Below the pieces are notes generated by a model. It saw only the letters and a program-made list of their open reading frames with translations. It did not search any database and was not told where the DNA came from. The position numbers and the translations under genes were made by a program. Below, piece by piece: positions 17,944 to 26,669 of a stretch of 55,727 nucleotides of DNA (positions are counted from its first letter, which is position 1; every line of letters starts with the position of its first letter). This DNA comes from Promethearchaeota archaeon (GTDB lineage Archaea; Asgardarchaeota; Lokiarchaeia; Sigyniarchaeales; SOKP01), in the NCBI GenBank assembly GCA_019058015.1, contig JAHLWH010000212.1:1-55727 (forward strand), written 5' to 3'.

Positions 17944-19167
17944 TTATATATCTACTCCATAGATTTTATTTTTCCTTTCTCTTACACCAAGATACATGTA
18001 GAGTTGACCTTTCATATCTTTTACTTTTCCTATTTTTTTTTTAGCTATATCAAATTCATCTCTCGTAACGTCTCGCCCACCCAAACCAACTATGAATGAC
18101 CTAAATAATGTTCCTAGGGGATATACCGCCGTTGCAATTGAAGATGAGAATGGTGGTATAAGATTATTTAATGAATCACTTTTTTCTAAAATAATCAATT
18201 TTTCAATATGATTCTCTTGGATTATTTTTTGTAATTCTTCATAAGGAAATGGGCGATATGCACGAATTTTAATTAGTCCAACATCTTTATTTTTTGTCAT
18301 CCAACTTATAATGTTACCGCACATGGAACCCATTGTAATAAATGCAGTTTTCGAGGAATTGTTTAAATTATATGTTTCTATCAAATGATATTCTCGACCA
18401 GTATCTTTCTTAAAGCGTTCAAAAGCTGCATTTATATAATTCAAAACTGGCTTTTTATCTACATCTAATCTCATTCTACCTTCCATAAAATAACTAGGAG
18501 TAACAATTCCACCCCAAGTTCCTGGATGTTCTGGATCAATATGATGTCTTGGTTTTTTTGGAGTTAAACTCTGGACGATCTTATCAGGGATTAATGTTAA
18601 TTGTTGAATAGAATGAGAAATAATAAATCCATCATGAACAAACATAGTAGGAAATAATGAATCTTCTGAAATCATCACGGATAAAATGGCAGAATCATAC
18701 GATTCTTGAACATTTTCAGAAACCAAACAATTCCAGCCAAAGTCAGTTAAAACAAATTCCCAAGAGTTCCATATTGATAAATTAGGAGCATTAAATGCCC
18801 TCGCAGAAATCATCATGGTTAATGGAACTCGCCAACCAACCGCCATAGGTAATGCTTCTGCCATTAATAAATATCCTTGTGAGGCAGTTGCTGTAAATGT
18901 TCTTGCTCCTGCAGCACAAGCAGCAGTAGAATAACTCATTGCAGCTAATTCAGATTCAACGTTAATAAAGGCTGCCTTTAATCTACCTTGATGCACAACA
19001 TCAGATAAACCTTCAACAGACTGAGTTTGTGGTGTAATTGGAAATGCACATATCACATCGGGATCTGTTTGTGTTACGGCTCCCGCAACAGCATAATTCC
19101 CTATCATTGCAGTTTTAATAGGTTCTTTAATTTCACTAAAAAATAATCTCATTGGTTCTATTGACAT
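17944..19167 (-). CDS. porA: 2-oxoacid:ferredoxin oxidoreductase alpha subunit
   Basis: 407 residues. Canonical order: pyrimidine-binding domain I (AFPITPQTQSVE; the VESELAAMSYSTAACAAGAR stretch; TATASQGYLLMAEALP), then the middle domain and the C-terminal transketolase-like domain. PITPQT and the EDS-FPT region match pyruvate-type enzymes, but acetyl-CoA versus other acyl-CoA products cannot be decided from sequence. GAGGT precedes the ATG. It is the second gene of porGD-porA-porB and is coupled to porB by a one-base gap. The alpha subunit shows no rearrangement, in contrast to beta. Confidence 0.95.
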   Translation of the reverse strand: MSIEPMRLFFSEIKEPIKTAMIGNYAVAGAVTQTDPDVICAFPITPQTQSVEGLSDVVHQGRLKAAFINVESELAAMSYSTAACAAGARTFTATASQGYLLMAEALPMAVGWRVPLTMMISARAFNAPNLSIWNSWEFVLTDFGWNCLVSENVQESYDSAILSVMISEDSLFPTMFVHDGFIISHSIQQLTLIPDKIVQSLTPKKPRHHIDPEHPGTWGGIVTPSYFMEGRMRLDVDKKPVLNYINAAFERFKKDTGREYHLIETYNLNNSSKTAFITMGSMCGNIISWMTKNKDVGLIKIRAYRPFPYEELQKIIQENHIEKLIILEKSDSLNNLIPPFSSSIATAVYPLGTLFRSFIVGLGGRDVTRDEFDIAKKKIGKVKDMKGQLYMYLGVRERKNKIYGVDI

Positions 19168-19269
19168 TTAGTTTTTACCTCTAATTATTATTTATATTAA
19201 ATTTTGGTTGGATTCTATTATAAAAAAATACATTTTTAACATAAAATAATTATCGCCATTTTCTGGAAT

Positions 19270-20241
19270 TTAACACGATATTAAATGGATTTTTGCTTTA
19301 GACGATATTGCCTTTACTGGGCATATATTCATACAATTTAAACAAGATTTGCAGTGAAATTGATCAATACCAGCCATATGCCATAATCCTTCATCATCTT
19401 TTTCTCTTAAAATAGAAAAATCTGGACAAATAAACCAGCATCTACCACAGTCTATACATATCTCCTTATCCCAGAGCATTTCTAATTCACTCCATGAACC
19501 CGTGTTAACTTGAGAACTTCCATATGCAATGATATCTTCATCACAATACCAAACTCCAGCTTTATCTAATTCTTGAAAACCGGGTTTTTCTGGTTCTACT
19601 TGTTGCCATAATACTTTTGTATCAGATGTTAAATCAAGTTCTACGTCGCTTTCATATAAACAAGTTGCTTCTATTGCGTGTTTTACTGCTATAATATTTT
19701 TCTCAACAATTTCTCCTTTAAATCTTTTCCTAATTGCTTCGGATAATTCTTCTAATGTAAAAAGGTGTGAAACATGAACCAATGCACCTAAAATTATTGT
19801 ATTAGTAATATTTCTCCCAAGAATTTCCAAAGCTATACTTGAAGCATCAATTCTTGCAATATTTATATCCTTTCTCTTAATAATGTTTTGAATTTCCGAT
19901 TCCTCCATTATAGAATTAACAATAAGCCATCCACCTTGAGGCATTCCTGCAGTAACATCTATTTCCCTCAATAAAGAATCATCTAAAACGGAAACTAAAT
20001 GAGGAGCGTAAACCTGTTCATTTGATCTAATTAAATCCTTATTAAAACTTAATCGAACATAACTTTCAGTAGGGCTACCAGCTCGTTCAGCACCAAATTT
20101 TGGCTGAGAAATACCATAGCCAGAAAAGGCTTCTACAGATAAATTGGAGGCTGTGACTCCTCCTTGACCACCTCTTGCATGAAACCTTAAGTTTATACAA
20201 TATTCTTTTAAGATTTCTTTTATTTTTTCTGGAGTAATCAT
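19270..20241 (-). CDS. porGD: 2-oxoacid:ferredoxin oxidoreductase gamma-delta fusion
   Basis: 323 residues. The N-terminal gamma domain (about 16-190) has the HARGGQGGVTAS signature and KFGAERAGSPTESYVR. The C-terminal delta ferredoxin domain (about 240-323) has two CX2CX2CX3C clusters: C262, C265, C268, C272 and C297, C300, C303, C307. It carries electrons from the TPP site to ferredoxin. The fusion of gamma and delta is known in several lineages. First gene of the operon, about 100 bases ahead of porA; the gap holds no other gene. Confidence 0.95.
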   Translation of the reverse strand: MITPEKIKEILKEYCINLRFHARGGQGGVTASNLSVEAFSGYGISQPKFGAERAGSPTESYVRLSFNKDLIRSNEQVYAPHLVSVLDDSLLREIDVTAGMPQGGWLIVNSIMEESEIQNIIKRKDINIARIDASSIALEILGRNITNTIILGALVHVSHLFTLEELSEAIRKRFKGEIVEKNIIAVKHAIEATCLYESDVELDLTSDTKVLWQQVEPEKPGFQELDKAGVWYCDEDIIAYGSSQVNTGSWSELEMLWDKEICIDCGRCWFICPDFSILREKDDEGLWHMAGIDQFHCKSCLNCMNICPVKAISSKAKIHLISC

Positions 20242-20889
20242 TTTTTTCTAAACTTTAATTTTATTCTAAGTTAAGCATAATCTAATAAAACATTAAAATT
20301 TTAGTTTTATGAATTATATTTCCATATTTAATCTAAATTCATTTTTTTAGCGTATTGGAATGTTTTTTTTATAAAATAGAAGTTTTAAAAAATTTCGCAT
20401 TTTTATTAAAATCAATAAATTGTATTATTAAATCTATAAAACTAATTTGATCTTGTAAATTAAAATGGACAAGAGATACAAATGAATTTTACTTATCAAA
20501 TAATAGATTATTCTTTAAAAAGTGTATTATTGGTCAAAAATTAATGAAACTTCAATAGGACATATAAAATTTTTTGATAAAAAAATATTTATTATTCAAA
20601 TTAATCATTAGTTGATCAATCTCGAATTTACTCTTTCGAACCTTCCAAATAATTATGGCGAAATATTTAAATCATTTTATTGATATTAATATCATGGTTA
20701 AGTTTTTAGATCATAATAGTGTCATAATGTCAAAAAATCGTTGAAACCTAAAAAAAATTCTAGGATATCACTGAAAATAAGGTTATATCAAATTTCCTAA
20801 ATGCTTACAATGACATAATTCAATGAAAATCCAAGAAAATGTTTCTATATTAATACCAAGTAAAAAATAAAAAAGGGTTCCTAATAAAA
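20242..20889. other. Divergent intergenic region, no gene recognised
   Basis: About 650 AT-rich bases between two divergent redox operons, presumably with promoters for both. Very short frames only. A TTCGAACC string near 20637 lacks the stems of a tRNA. No riboswitch-like GC-rich fold was seen. Confidence 0.4.
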
Positions 20890-21324
20890 ATGGAATATAA
20901 TATTGTAATTTTTTTTGGTCCAGAATGTAAATATAGTGAAACAGAATTAAAGAAATTATTTCGAAGTAAAAGTAATTTTCCAAAAAAAATTTCCAAAATG
21001 AATATAGAAGGATGCATTGACTTAAAGTATATGTTATATGCAATAGATCAAGGTGCTGATGGAGTTATTATCATCAAATCTATCTCTAATATAGGAACAT
21101 TCAATATGATAAGTGCTTCTGTTCAAAAAGATGTTGAATTGGCTAATCATATATTAGAAAGAAGAGGTTTTGGTAATCAAAGAATTAATATGTATTGGTG
21201 TAAAAGTGGTGACTACAAACATTTAGCTGAAGTTATTGAAGATACTTATAGAAAAATTAAAGAAATTGGACCAAATCCGATCAAATGTAAAATTGATAAA
21301 TATATAACTCCTATTGTTGAATAA
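20890..21324 (+). CDS. MvhD/FlpD-like electron-transfer protein with degenerate cysteines
   Basis: 144 residues matching the MvhD (methyl-viologen hydrogenase delta subunit) fold: N-terminal strand with FFGPEC, central DLKYMLYAIDQGADGVIII, then HILERRGFGNQRINMYWCKSGDYKH and the closing KEIGPNPIK. Known MvhD proteins carry a [2Fe-2S] cluster and pass electrons between a hydrogenase or dehydrogenase and HdrA. Here the usual GCHPGDCHY loop is KSISNIGTFN, so those cysteines are missing and only a few scattered cysteines remain. The protein may have lost its cluster and become structural. The next gene is an FrhB-like Fe-S flavoprotein, likely its partner. Confidence 0.8.
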   Translation: MEYNIVIFFGPECKYSETELKKLFRSKSNFPKKISKMNIEGCIDLKYMLYAIDQGADGVIIIKSISNIGTFNMISASVQKDVELANHILERRGFGNQRINMYWCKSGDYKHLAEVIEDTYRKIKEIGPNPIKCKIDKYITPIVE

Positions 21325-21407
21325 ACTTTAAAGAATATTTATTTTAAAATGATTATCCTTACAAATGAATGGTAAAAAAAAATAAAAATAAATTTAATTA
21401 AAAAAAA

Positions 21408-22898
21408 ATGAGAAAGATGATTGAAAATATTAAGAGTTATGATTTTAAATTTTTATCTCCAAAAAATTTAATGAATGCAACTTATAAAGCAGTAAATAAT
21501 TTTCAGATTAGAACTATTTTTAAAGCTAAAGAAGATATTCTAAATCATGGAAAATATAGTGAAGAAGAGTTTCTCAATTTTTTAGATTCAATGATTGATG
21601 CTGAAACTTCGCGAAAATATATTCTAGAAAAATTAAAAGGTAAAAAACCATTAACCTTAGAAAAAATTATAAAAAACGTTAATTTTCCCCCAGAAAATAT
21701 TATTAGAGATATAATATATCTTAGAGAACAAGGTTTTATAGAGGAATTACACGAAATTAAAATAGAAAAGCAAATAATTAATGAAAAAATAGTAGAAATA
21801 AAAAAAGATATTTATAGATACCAAGTCAGAGAAATAACTGATCATTTTCAAGAACACTTTTTTTGTTCTGCTTCGCTAATTTATGATTCTGGTTTTTGTT
21901 GCCAATGTGGGTTTTGTCAAACAATATGTCCTTTAGATGCCATTAAGATTACAGACGAATTTTTGGAAGTAGATGATGGAAAATGTATTAATTGTTGTTT
22001 ATGTTACAGCGTTTGCCCACAATCATTTTCTTTCGAACAAGCATATAATCAAATTAAAAAATTAGATAGTTCCCTAAAATTTTCAGAACAAATAGGATAT
22101 TATAAAGATCTTTATACTGTAAAAACTACAAATTATCTAATTCATAAATTAGGACAAGATGGAGGGGCTGTTACATCACTACTTTATTATTTATTAGAAA
22201 ATAAATTAGTAGATGCCGTCGTAGCTGTTTCAAATTCAAAAAATCGGTGGAAACCTGAAGCTGTGATTGTAGAGAACGTGAAAGATTTGTATAAAACGGC
22301 AGGAACTAATTATGCATATGTTCCTATATTAAAAATATTAGAAAAAACAAAAAAATATAAAAATATAGCTATTGTAGGGCTCCCATGTAAGATAAAAGCT
22401 CTAACAAAAGGTAATTTATTTGCAAATAAATTGCCCTTTTTTGAAAATATTAAATATAAAATCGGATTATTTTGTATGGAATCATTTAATTATGATAATT
22501 TAATTAAACTTATTGATGAAAAATTTGGTAAGGATATTAATGAAATAATTAAAATGAATATTAAAAAAAGCAAATTTATTATAACTCTTAAATCTGAAGA
22601 AGAATTAAGTATGCCTTTATATGATTTTCTAGACTATGCTCGTGATGTGTGTAGCTATTGTGAAGATTTAACTGCTGAACATGCTGATATTTCTGTAGGA
22701 GGAATTGGTTCTAGGGCAGGATGGTCTTCTCTTATTATAAGAACGGAAAAAGGACAAGAAATTTTTGATGGAGCAATTAATACTAAAATAATTGAATCTC
22801 AAAAATTAAAATATTTTAAACTGGGTCGATATTTAATAGAAAAAATTGCAAAGATTAAAAAATCTAAGTATAAACCAATTAAACTTATGATAACATAA
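21408..22898 (+). CDS. FrhB-family Fe-S/flavin oxidoreductase with N-terminal helical domain
   Basis: 496 residues. Residues about 1-150 are helical and include a winged-helix-like stretch (LTLEKIIKNVNFPPENIIRD). A two-cluster ferredoxin follows (C164, C167, C170, C174; C193, C196, C199, C203). Then come the FrhB N-terminal (GQDGGAVTSLLYYLLE) and C-terminal (VGLPCKIKAL; DVCSYCEDLTAEHADISVGG) domains, which bind FAD and a further cluster in F420-hydrogenase and F420-dependent enzymes. It probably oxidises or reduces F420H2 or a similar hydride carrier, linked to the neighbouring MvhD-like protein. The F420 link is inferred from family only. Confidence 0.88.
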   Translation: MRKMIENIKSYDFKFLSPKNLMNATYKAVNNFQIRTIFKAKEDILNHGKYSEEEFLNFLDSMIDAETSRKYILEKLKGKKPLTLEKIIKNVNFPPENIIRDIIYLREQGFIEELHEIKIEKQIINEKIVEIKKDIYRYQVREITDHFQEHFFCSASLIYDSGFCCQCGFCQTICPLDAIKITDEFLEVDDGKCINCCLCYSVCPQSFSFEQAYNQIKKLDSSLKFSEQIGYYKDLYTVKTTNYLIHKLGQDGGAVTSLLYYLLENKLVDAVVAVSNSKNRWKPEAVIVENVKDLYKTAGTNYAYVPILKILEKTKKYKNIAIVGLPCKIKALTKGNLFANKLPFFENIKYKIGLFCMESFNYDNLIKLIDEKFGKDINEIIKMNIKKSKFIITLKSEEELSMPLYDFLDYARDVCSYCEDLTAEHADISVGGIGSRAGWSSLIIRTEKGQEIFDGAINTKIIESQKLKYFKLGRYLIEKIAKIKKSKYKPIKLMIT

Positions 22899-22971
22899 TT
22901 TTTATAAATTCAATCCTTCGATTTTTTAATAATTTTTAAATTTTTTCTAATATTTCATTAGAATAATTTAG

Positions 22972-24399
22972 ATGAATGATTATAATCCTTCTGAAATAAA
23001 AGATATTTCATTTTTATCTGAAATCCAAAACATGGCAATTATTGGGGTTTCAAAAAGTAGAAACTACTTTTTTCTTAAGGCACATCAAGAGAATTTTAAT
23101 GGAAAAATTTTTGCAATTAATCCAAAAATAAAGATAATTCCAGGGTTTGACGACGGTACTCAAGGGAAAATATTTCCTTCAATTAAAGATATACCAGAAC
23201 CAATCGATTTTGCATTTATCGCAGTTGCAAAAGAACAGATCTTAGAAGTAATTGATGATTGTATAGAAAAGGGCGTTAAATTAGTAAGTATTTTTACCTC
23301 GGAATTCTCAGATTCGGGAACGGAAGAAGGAATCCAATTAGAAAAGGAGTTAATTAAACATGTACAAAATAAAATCAGAATTCTTGGACCCAATGGAATG
23401 GGCTTATATTATCCAAAAAAGGGAATAGCTTGGCGCATAGGGTTTCCAAGTAAACCAGGGCGAATTGGTTTGATCTGCCAATCAGGAGGCCTTGCAAATC
23501 TTGCAATATTTATGGCAAAGGAATTAGGTTTGACTTTTTCTAAAGTTTTTTCTTTCGGAAATGGAGCAGATCTTGATCTTGTGGATCTTTTAGCTTATTT
23601 ATCTAAAGATAGTGAAACAGATCATATTATTATATATTTAGAAGGCATAAAAGAAGGAAGGGGTAAAGTCTTAAGAAAAGTTTTAGAAAAAAATAAAAAA
23701 CCTATTATATTATTAAAGGGAGGCGTTTCAAATACTGGACAAATAGCTGCAAAGACACATACTGCAGCTCTTACGGGAAAAAATGAAATTTGGGATGCGA
23801 TATTTAAACAATTTGGAGTTATTCAAGTTGAAACTCTCACAGAATTATTATGTGGCGCGTTAATTTTAGACTATTATGGAACTTTTAAAGCTAAAAACTT
23901 TCTAATTATCTCCATATCCGGTGGATATGGAGTTATGCTTACAGATATAGTTGAAAAAAAATATGGTTTTAAAGTCCCACAATTTAATGTTGATATTCAA
24001 GAAAAAATTGCTAAATTGTTTTATATGAGAGGTACCAGTCCAAGAAATCCGCTTGATTTTGCTGCTCAATTCTATGATATGAAGACCTTAAAAAAGATTT
24101 TTGAAATTGCTCTATCTGATAATGAAATAGATGCAATGATTTTTGATGTTCCAGCTTTTTATTTCGATCCCCGTTATAGATTCCTCAAATATATTAATTG
24201 GGAAGAAAATTTATTAGATGCACTTAATTTCAGTAAAGAATTTCATAAACCTATTTTTATTATTATTCAACGTGTTGATTTTCCTGAACTTAGAAGTGAT
24301 ATTATTAAAATGCTAAGAGGAAAGAAAATTCCGGTATTTGGACAACCAAAAGAATTCCTGCCATTTCTAAAAGAATTAAACAAAATTTTTGATAAGTAA
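22972..24399 (+). CDS. ADP-forming acyl-CoA synthetase, alpha-type subunit
   Basis: 475 residues. A CoA-binding Rossmann domain (AIIGVSKSRN, about 22-31) is followed by two succinyl-CoA-synthetase-like domains (RILGPNGMGLYYP; GLICQSGGLANL). The phospho-histidine motif is KTHTAALTG (about 261-269). The ATP-grasp beta part is not fused and is not in the window, so the partner must be elsewhere. Such enzymes make ATP from acyl-CoA, typically acetyl-CoA produced by 2-oxoacid oxidoreductases, which fits the porGD-A-B operon nearby. Confidence 0.88.
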   Translation: MNDYNPSEIKDISFLSEIQNMAIIGVSKSRNYFFLKAHQENFNGKIFAINPKIKIIPGFDDGTQGKIFPSIKDIPEPIDFAFIAVAKEQILEVIDDCIEKGVKLVSIFTSEFSDSGTEEGIQLEKELIKHVQNKIRILGPNGMGLYYPKKGIAWRIGFPSKPGRIGLICQSGGLANLAIFMAKELGLTFSKVFSFGNGADLDLVDLLAYLSKDSETDHIIIYLEGIKEGRGKVLRKVLEKNKKPIILLKGGVSNTGQIAAKTHTAALTGKNEIWDAIFKQFGVIQVETLTELLCGALILDYYGTFKAKNFLIISISGGYGVMLTDIVEKKYGFKVPQFNVDIQEKIAKLFYMRGTSPRNPLDFAAQFYDMKTLKKIFEIALSDNEIDAMIFDVPAFYFDPRYRFLKYINWEENLLDALNFSKEFHKPIFIIIQRVDFPELRSDIIKMLRGKKIPVFGQPKEFLPFLKELNKIFDK

Positions 24400-24402
24400 A
24401 AC

Positions 24403-25827
24403 TTATTTAGTTAAATAATGCTTCTTATGATTCTCTAATAAGTTCAAAATTCCCGCAACATCTTTATTGAGAATTAAATTTTTTAGAGTTTCATTCTGCT
24501 CCTTATTAAAATCTAAATATGGATATGTTTCAATTAATCGCTTTACATATATAAGCCCTAAATACTTTCTCGTGTATTTCGAATTAGAATATTTAAATGT
24601 TGTCAAGAATTCACTATCAAGTTTTTCTCGAAAGTGTTCTAATATAAGATTAAAAAAATTTTTTAATAATTTCTGATTTTCTACTGAGAGTTGAGGCGAG
24701 AAAAAAATTTGAATTGGATGTGTCCTATATGTATTACCTGAAACAAGAATCCCATCAATATTAAATTCATTTTTAATTATACTAATCCCTACTCTTCCCT
24801 CATCTGAGCCTGAATCCACTGTTCGAACAAATAATATATTCGATTTGATTCTGTTTTCTAATCCTTCATTAACTTCAAGTGTTAATTTTTTATATTCATT
24901 ATTTTGATAATTATTTGCATCAATTACGTTGATTTTATTAATTCCGTTGTTTTTTGATACTTCCTCCATTAGTAAGTAATATTTAATGTGTAGAGGATTA
25001 TTAGCTCGATGATTTTTAAGAAATTCTTCAAATTCTGAGCCAGCCCTATATTTAAATTTAGGTTTTAAAACGTAAATCTTTTCTAAAATCTGGTCTCCTT
25101 TTTTAATTTTTATTACATTAAATTCTTGAATTTCTATTAATGGCTTCACTTTTCTTTTAAAAAAACATAAGCATATATTTGTTCCAGTAAATTCGAAGAT
25201 TTGTTTTTCGAAGATAATAACTCTTTTAATATGATAATATTTTAGGAAATCTTCTCTAATCTTATTGGATACTGATGCACCAAAATAAAAATTTGATGGG
25301 ATAATATATATTAAATTCAAAAGTTTATTTCTCAAATCATTAACCATAGCAATTTGATATAAATCCTGATACCCCTTATTTTTATTATCGAAATAGGATA
25401 AGTATTTTTGCGTTTCTTTATGCTTTCGGATGTATCCTAAATATAAATAGGGGGGATTTGTAATATGATATATAGGATATTTGAATTTTTTTAAAAAAAT
25501 CGGGAAATTCTTTAAATTATCACGTAATTGAATATTTTGTTTAGCTATTTTTTCTTTAATTCCATAATTTTTAGCAGTTTTAATGCACTTATGAACCATT
25601 TTTTCCTGAATATCCGATAAAAATATATGGTCTTTAAAAAAATCATTTCTTTCCTTTTTAGGAAGATGATTTAATATTGGAAAAATCAGATTTCCCTCTC
25701 CAGCATAAAGATCCATCCATAAAAAATTATTTAAATCATTTTTTATTTCAGGAAAAATCAATTCGTCAAAGATTTCTGTAGATGTAAGATGTTCCCCTAA
25801 TAATCTTCTCTTCTCTTTAAATGACAT
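24403..25827 (-). CDS. Orphan N6-adenine DNA methyltransferase
   Basis: 474 residues. SAM-binding motif I is DLYAGEGNL (about 38-46), acidic motif II is near FLSDIQ, and catalytic motif IV is NPPY (about 124-127). A long C-terminal region follows that could recognise DNA. It resembles the TaqI/Eco57I-type gamma-class methylases. There is no nuclease domain and no restriction gene next to it, so it is probably a solitary methyltransferase. rRNA modification is a less likely alternative. Shine-Dalgarno AAGGA lies upstream of the ATG. Confidence 0.8.
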   Translation of the reverse strand: MSFKEKRRLLGEHLTSTEIFDELIFPEIKNDLNNFLWMDLYAGEGNLIFPILNHLPKKERNDFFKDHIFLSDIQEKMVHKCIKTAKNYGIKEKIAKQNIQLRDNLKNFPIFLKKFKYPIYHITNPPYLYLGYIRKHKETQKYLSYFDNKNKGYQDLYQIAMVNDLRNKLLNLIYIIPSNFYFGASVSNKIREDFLKYYHIKRVIIFEKQIFEFTGTNICLCFFKRKVKPLIEIQEFNVIKIKKGDQILEKIYVLKPKFKYRAGSEFEEFLKNHRANNPLHIKYYLLMEEVSKNNGINKINVIDANNYQNNEYKKLTLEVNEGLENRIKSNILFVRTVDSGSDEGRVGISIIKNEFNIDGILVSGNTYRTHPIQIFFSPQLSVENQKLLKNFFNLILEHFREKLDSEFLTTFKYSNSKYTRKYLGLIYVKRLIETYPYLDFNKEQNETLKNLILNKDVAGILNLLENHKKHYLTK

Positions 25828-25841
25828 ATTTTTATTCCTTT

Positions 25842-26669
25842 TTAAGGAAAAGTTAAAGTTGCTACGGTAGGATAATGATCAGAACCAAATTCAGCGGGAG
25901 TATCAACTCCGGGAATCATATCGCTAAGTATATAGTAATTAACAATCTCTTGATAACCCGAGGCATAAATATGATCTATTCTTGCTCGTTGATCAATAGG
26001 AACTGCTTCAGCGGTATTGTTAAAATAGGAATGAATTGGATAAAGTATTGATTCTTCGGAATGAGTCCAATTCTCACGTAGATTAAAGTCTCCCATTAAA
26101 ATTTTTGGTTTTGTAGAAGAAGTAAAAACTTTCTGGATATTTTCGACGAGAAAATTTACTTGTCTTGTTAAATTCTCTGCTCTAGTCCCAAGATGTGTTA
26201 CAAATACATCAAATTGGAGTGTATTATTTACTTCAACCACGCAATGGATATAAACCCTTCTCATAGAAATACTGGGTATCTGTTCGCCCATTTTAAATGT
26301 TATGGGATATTTGCTTAGGAGTGCGCAACCAAACGAATGTTCACTTTCTGCAGGGTAATAATAATAATGCATATTTAATCTTTTTGCTAACCAAAATGCC
26401 ATATCTACCCCTTGAGTTGTCATTCTACCATTTTCTACTTCTTGAAGTCCAATGATATCGGGCTCTGCGACTAAAATGTTCTGTGCTAACCGTTCAAAAT
26501 TTAGTAAATTATCTTCACCTTGTCCAAAATGAATGTTATATGTCATAAACGTAAATTCATTTTTTGTTGAACTTTCTACCGGTGTTTCGCTAACTCCAAA
26601 CATTATAATTGAAAATATCGGTGGAATGAAAAATAAAAATATAAGAATAATTCTATGATTTTTCCTCAT
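25842..26669 (-). CDS. Secreted or membrane-anchored EEP-fold phosphatase, PGAP2IP-C-like
   Basis: 275 residues. N-terminal signal or anchor helix (about 7-26), then an endonuclease/exonuclease/phosphatase domain: TYNIHFG, IIGLQEVENG, LLSKYPI, THLGTR, MGDFN, and the terminal SDHYP. The active-site Asn, Glu, His, Asp and final Asp-His are present. The local wording (DMAFWLAKRLNMHYYYYPAE) resembles the C-terminal nuclease-like domain of PGAP2-interacting protein/CWH43, which in eukaryotes acts on GPI lipid. The start ATG overlaps the stop of the upstream membrane gene by four bases, so the two are translationally coupled. Confidence 0.85.
   Translation of the reverse strand: MRKNHRIILIFLFFIPPIFSIIMFGVSETPVESSTKNEFTFMTYNIHFGQGEDNLLNFERLAQNILVAEPDIIGLQEVENGRMTTQGVDMAFWLAKRLNMHYYYYPAESEHSFGCALLSKYPITFKMGEQIPSISMRRVYIHCVVEVNNTLQFDVFVTHLGTRAENLTRQVNFLVENIQKVFTSSTKPKILMGDFNLRENWTHSEESILYPIHSYFNNTAEAVPIDQRARIDHIYASGYQEIVNYYILSDMIPGVDTPAEFGSDHYPTVATLTFP

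Noticed and set aside
20600..20700. tRNA-like TTCGAACC string
   Set aside because: No T-stem, anticodon stem or acceptor pairing around it.
20783..21043. 86-codon minus-strand frame with hydrophobic character
   Set aside because: Antisense to the MvhD-like gene, which has clear family similarity.
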